DNA of 7,325 bases, taken from positions 1 to 7,325 of the forward strand of contig JANXVK010000041.1 in assembly GCA_025351675.1 (NCBI GenBank), read 5' to 3'. The notes below the pieces were generated by a model. That model was given only the letters and a program-made list of their open reading frames with translations. It was not told where the DNA came from and ran no database searches. This document shows positions 5,935 to 7,325 of this stretch, piece by piece (position 1 is the stretch's first letter; each line of letters opens with the position of its first letter). Position numbers and translations under genes: made by a program. This DNA comes from Rhizobacter sp. (GTDB taxonomy: Bacteria > Pseudomonadota > Gammaproteobacteria > Burkholderiales > Burkholderiaceae_C).

Positions 5935-5965
5935 GCCCCCCCCACGTACGAGGGAGGTCCGGCCA

Positions 5966-5994
5966 TTGGCAGGCACGGAACAAAGTCTCACAAT
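5966..5994 (+). promoter_or_regulatory. Candidate sigma-70 promoter of the second PEP-CTERM gene
   Basis: TTGGCA (5966-5971, five of six matches to the -35 consensus) is followed, after exactly 17 bp, by CACAAT (5989-5994, four of six matches to the -10). This would start transcription near 6001 and give a leader of about 73 nt before the ATG at 6074. The terminator upstream of it makes a promoter in this spacer necessary. This is sequence resemblance only. Confidence 0.45.
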
Positions 5995-6073
5995 CCGCCA
6001 AACCCGGACGCGATGGCGCGTGTAGGCAGCAGTGTCCGGTGGCCCTCCCCACTCGAAGTTTCAGGAGTCAATC

Positions 6074-6709
6074 ATGACGTTTTCCAAATATCAGGTTGTG
6101 GCTGCGGCGGTTCTCGCGTTCGGCGGCACCGCGTCCGCCAATGTCATCAGCTTCACCCCAGTCAATAGCAATCTTTACCAGCAGACCGTCCAGAGCCCTT
6201 GCGTCTTCAGCAACCCGTCCTGCCAGAACGGTAGCTTTCTTGCGACCGCTTTGCCGACGGGCGGCAGCGTGGCCGGCTACGATGCTTTATCGCCGATCTA
6301 CAACGCCGCGACCCTGTTTGGCATCATCGGTGCGGGGAACTCCCTCCTGCTCGGCCTCGATATCAATCAGGCCTCGGGGCAGCCGGCCCAGACGTTGACG
6401 GGCTTCCAGATGCTGGTGAACGGTACCGTCGTTGACTCGTTTGAGGGGAGCACGGGCAACGCTGGCGCCGGCAACAACGGGAACGGCTACGCGGACTATC
6501 TGCTCGGAAACTTCTCCGCGTTCACAGCGGCCAATACGGTCCAGTTTCACTTCGTCTTCAGCAACGCGAATGACGGCACCGAGAATGTCTTCCTGATCGC
6601 AGGCCCTCCCGTTGTTACCCCTGTCCCCGAACCCGAGACCTACGCTCTGATGCTGGCTGGCCTCGGTGCCCTCGGCTTGGTCGCAAAGCGTCGCCGCAAG
6701 CAGGCCTGA
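6074..6709 (+). CDS. PEP-CTERM sorting domain protein (second of two)
   Basis: An exported protein of 211 residues. The signal peptide is residues 1-22 (MTFSKYQVVA, a hydrophobic core, cut after ASA before NVISF). Two cysteines (C43, C50) could pair after export. The centre looks like a beta-sandwich (LLLGLDINQA, TLTGFQMLVNGTVVDSFEG, YADYLLGNFSAF, NTVQFHFVFSNANDGTENVFLIAG) interrupted by a Gly/Asn loop (128-138). I do not recognise a named family for it. Residues 184-211 are the sorting tail, VPEPETYALMLAGLGALGL followed by KRRRKQA, almost the same as in the upstream gene, while the central domain is unrelated. The ATG at 6074 is chosen because AGGAG (6063-6067) sits 6 nt upstream and the signal peptide starts there; an earlier in-frame ATG (6032) lacks both. 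Exosortase processing is inferred from the tail. Confidence 0.92.
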   Translation: MTFSKYQVVAAAVLAFGGTASANVISFTPVNSNLYQQTVQSPCVFSNPSCQNGSFLATALPTGGSVAGYDALSPIYNAATLFGIIGAGNSLLLGLDINQASGQPAQTLTGFQMLVNGTVVDSFEGSTGNAGAGNNGNGYADYLLGNFSAFTAANTVQFHFVFSNANDGTENVFLIAGPPVVTPVPEPETYALMLAGLGALGLVAKRRRKQA

Positions 6710-6765
6710 TCCGGCCCGCAAGCACCCTCGGCAAGCCTCGAAGCCCCGCCATGGCGGGGCTTTTT
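6614..6765 (+). repeat. PEP-CTERM tail-plus-terminator cassette, copy 2
   Basis: Partner of the copy at 5728-5879. The shared elements, in order, are the VPEPETYALMLAGLG codons, a perfect 15-bp block encoding RRRKQ (cgtcgccgcaagcag), TGATCCG, the CTCGAAGCCCCGCC block and the terminator hairpin. Confidence 0.75.
6742..6765 (+). terminator. Intrinsic terminator of the second PEP-CTERM gene
   Basis: A hairpin GCCCCGCC-AT-GGCGGGGC (6743-6760) with a flanking A-T pair is followed by TTTTT (6761-6765). It lies 33 nt after the stop codon. Its stem sequence and distance match those of the terminator behind the first PEP-CTERM gene. Confidence 0.9.
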
Positions 6766-6858
6766 CATTGGGCAGCGGCAATCGACGACCGGTGTTCGCC
6801 CCGCCGCGCTCCAGCTTGCGCGAACCCCTCGCTCTTGCCGGAGGCGACAATCCTGGCC

Positions 6859-7325
6859 ATGCCGCAACTGCGTTCCCTGACGGCACCGACCCCGTCTACC
6901 GCGCCATCGCCGCTGCACGTGAAGGGCCAGCGCGCCGACCCGCAGAAGTTCGCGGTCGCCGTGAAGCCCAGCCGCATCGACGGCCAAGGCGCGTTCGCCG
7001 CCGAAGCGATCCCCGCGCGACGCAAGATCGGCGAGATTCGCGGTGAGGCGGTCAGCGTGCGCGAGGCGCGGCGGCGCGCGAAGGGCGTGGCGCGGATCAT
7101 GATCGTCGAGCTCAGCGACAAGCGCGCGATCGACGCCTCGAACTCGACCGACCCGCTGCGCTTCACGAACCACTCGTGCCAGCCGAACGCGGTGCTGCGG
7201 ATCCGCCAGGGCCGCGTCGAGTTCTATGCGATGCGCGAGGTGGCGGTCGGCGAAGAGCTCACGGTGAACTACGGCGAGACCCACCACGAGGGCAAGCTGC
7301 GCTGTCGCTGCGGGGCGCCGGGCTG
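6859..7325 (+). CDS. SET domain protein, probable lysine methyltransferase, partial
   Basis: The first 155 residues are visible; the gene leaves the right edge. From about residue 31 it is a SET domain. The entry strand is KPSRIDGQGAFAAEAIPARRKIGEIRGE (36-63), the S-adenosylmethionine-binding/pseudoknot motif is RFTNHSCQPNA (N104, H105, S106, C107), and the second motif is GEELTVNYGE with the likely catalytic Y138. The post-SET start is C149-R-C151-G, a zinc-binding type tail whose further cysteine would lie at or past the window end. Such proteins transfer methyl groups to lysines of proteins; the bacterial substrate is unknown. The ATG at 6859 is the only good start before the SET core, but its GGAGG (6840-6844) is 14 nt away, longer than usual, so a different start is possible. 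It follows a strong terminator and is probably a separate transcription unit. Confidence 0.88.
   Translation, partial: MPQLRSLTAPTPSTAPSPLHVKGQRADPQKFAVAVKPSRIDGQGAFAAEAIPARRKIGEIRGEAVSVREARRRAKGVARIMIVELSDKRAIDASNSTDPLRFTNHSCQPNAVLRIRQGRVEFYAMREVAVGEELTVNYGETHHEGKLRCRCGAPG

Noticed and set aside
5960..5985. Sigma-54 type promoter before the second PEP-CTERM gene
   Set aside because: TTGGCA looks like a -24 half, but the -12 position reads AACA instead of TTGC. The sigma-70 reading of the same element fits better.
5945..6073. Cyclic-di-GMP (GEMM) or other known riboswitch in the leader of the second PEP-CTERM gene
   Set aside because: The conserved core segments of the GEMM-I class are not present and no other class is recognisable.
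6666..7046. Plus-strand open frame of 126 codons overlapping the second PEP-CTERM tail and the SET gene
   Set aside because: It is out of frame with both real genes, crosses a strong terminator and has Arg-rich shadow composition.
1..7325. Exosortase or exopolysaccharide genes accompanying the PEP-CTERM proteins
   Set aside because: No multi-membrane-span exosortase frame exists on either strand here; it must be elsewhere in the genome.
1..7325. tRNA, rRNA, CRISPR array or insertion sequence
   Set aside because: No cloverleaf with CCA-end context, no rRNA motifs, no regularly spaced repeats, and no transposase frame or terminal inverted repeats were seen.

Overview
The window looks like chromosomal DNA of a high-GC betaproteobacterium, most likely Burkholderiales of the Rubrivivax/Leptothrix/Methylibium type. 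The reasons are the strong GC bias at third codon positions, the minus-strand gene order ilvE - small CHCC zinc-finger gene - waaF, a PurU with the family's usual two-domain layout, and two exosortase-sorted PEP-CTERM proteins. The lineage is inferred from gene order and protein resemblance, not from a search.

Layout, left to right. (1) Bases 1-1211, minus strand: purU (formyltetrahydrofolate deformylase) followed by a SnoaL/NTF2-like gene that runs off the left edge. The end of purU, stop codon included, is duplicated in tandem as two 28-bp units. (2) Bases 1298-2661, plus strand, divergent from purU: an ECF sigma factor and an RskA-type membrane anti-sigma factor, 11 nt apart. (3) Bases 2651-4898, minus strand: ilvE, a 38-codon small ORF, a 66-residue CHCC zinc-finger protein and waaF (heptosyltransferase II), packed as one operon with an ATGA overlap and a 1-nt gap. 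The end of waaF overlaps the end of the anti-sigma gene by 11 bp, so the two units collide with no space between them. (4) Bases 4899-5196: a divergent regulatory region between ilvE and the first PEP-CTERM gene. (5) Bases 5197-6765, plus strand: two PEP-CTERM proteins, each with a signal peptide, an unrelated central domain, a nearly identical C-terminal sorting tail and a similar intrinsic terminator. (6) Base 6859 to the right edge, plus strand: a SET-domain protein (probable lysine methyltransferase), cut by the window end.

How it fits together: purU (one-carbon/formate supply for purines), ilvE (branched-chain amino acids) and waaF (LPS inner core) are housekeeping genes. The sigma/anti-sigma pair is a self-contained envelope-to-transcription signalling module. 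The PEP-CTERM pair must depend on an exosortase encoded elsewhere, because none is present here. Nothing in the window amounts to a clear new multi-gene system. The most distinctive observations are the duplicated purU terminus, the PEP-CTERM 3' cassette shared by otherwise unrelated proteins, the coupled small ORF behind ilvE, and inverted repeats placed over candidate promoters.
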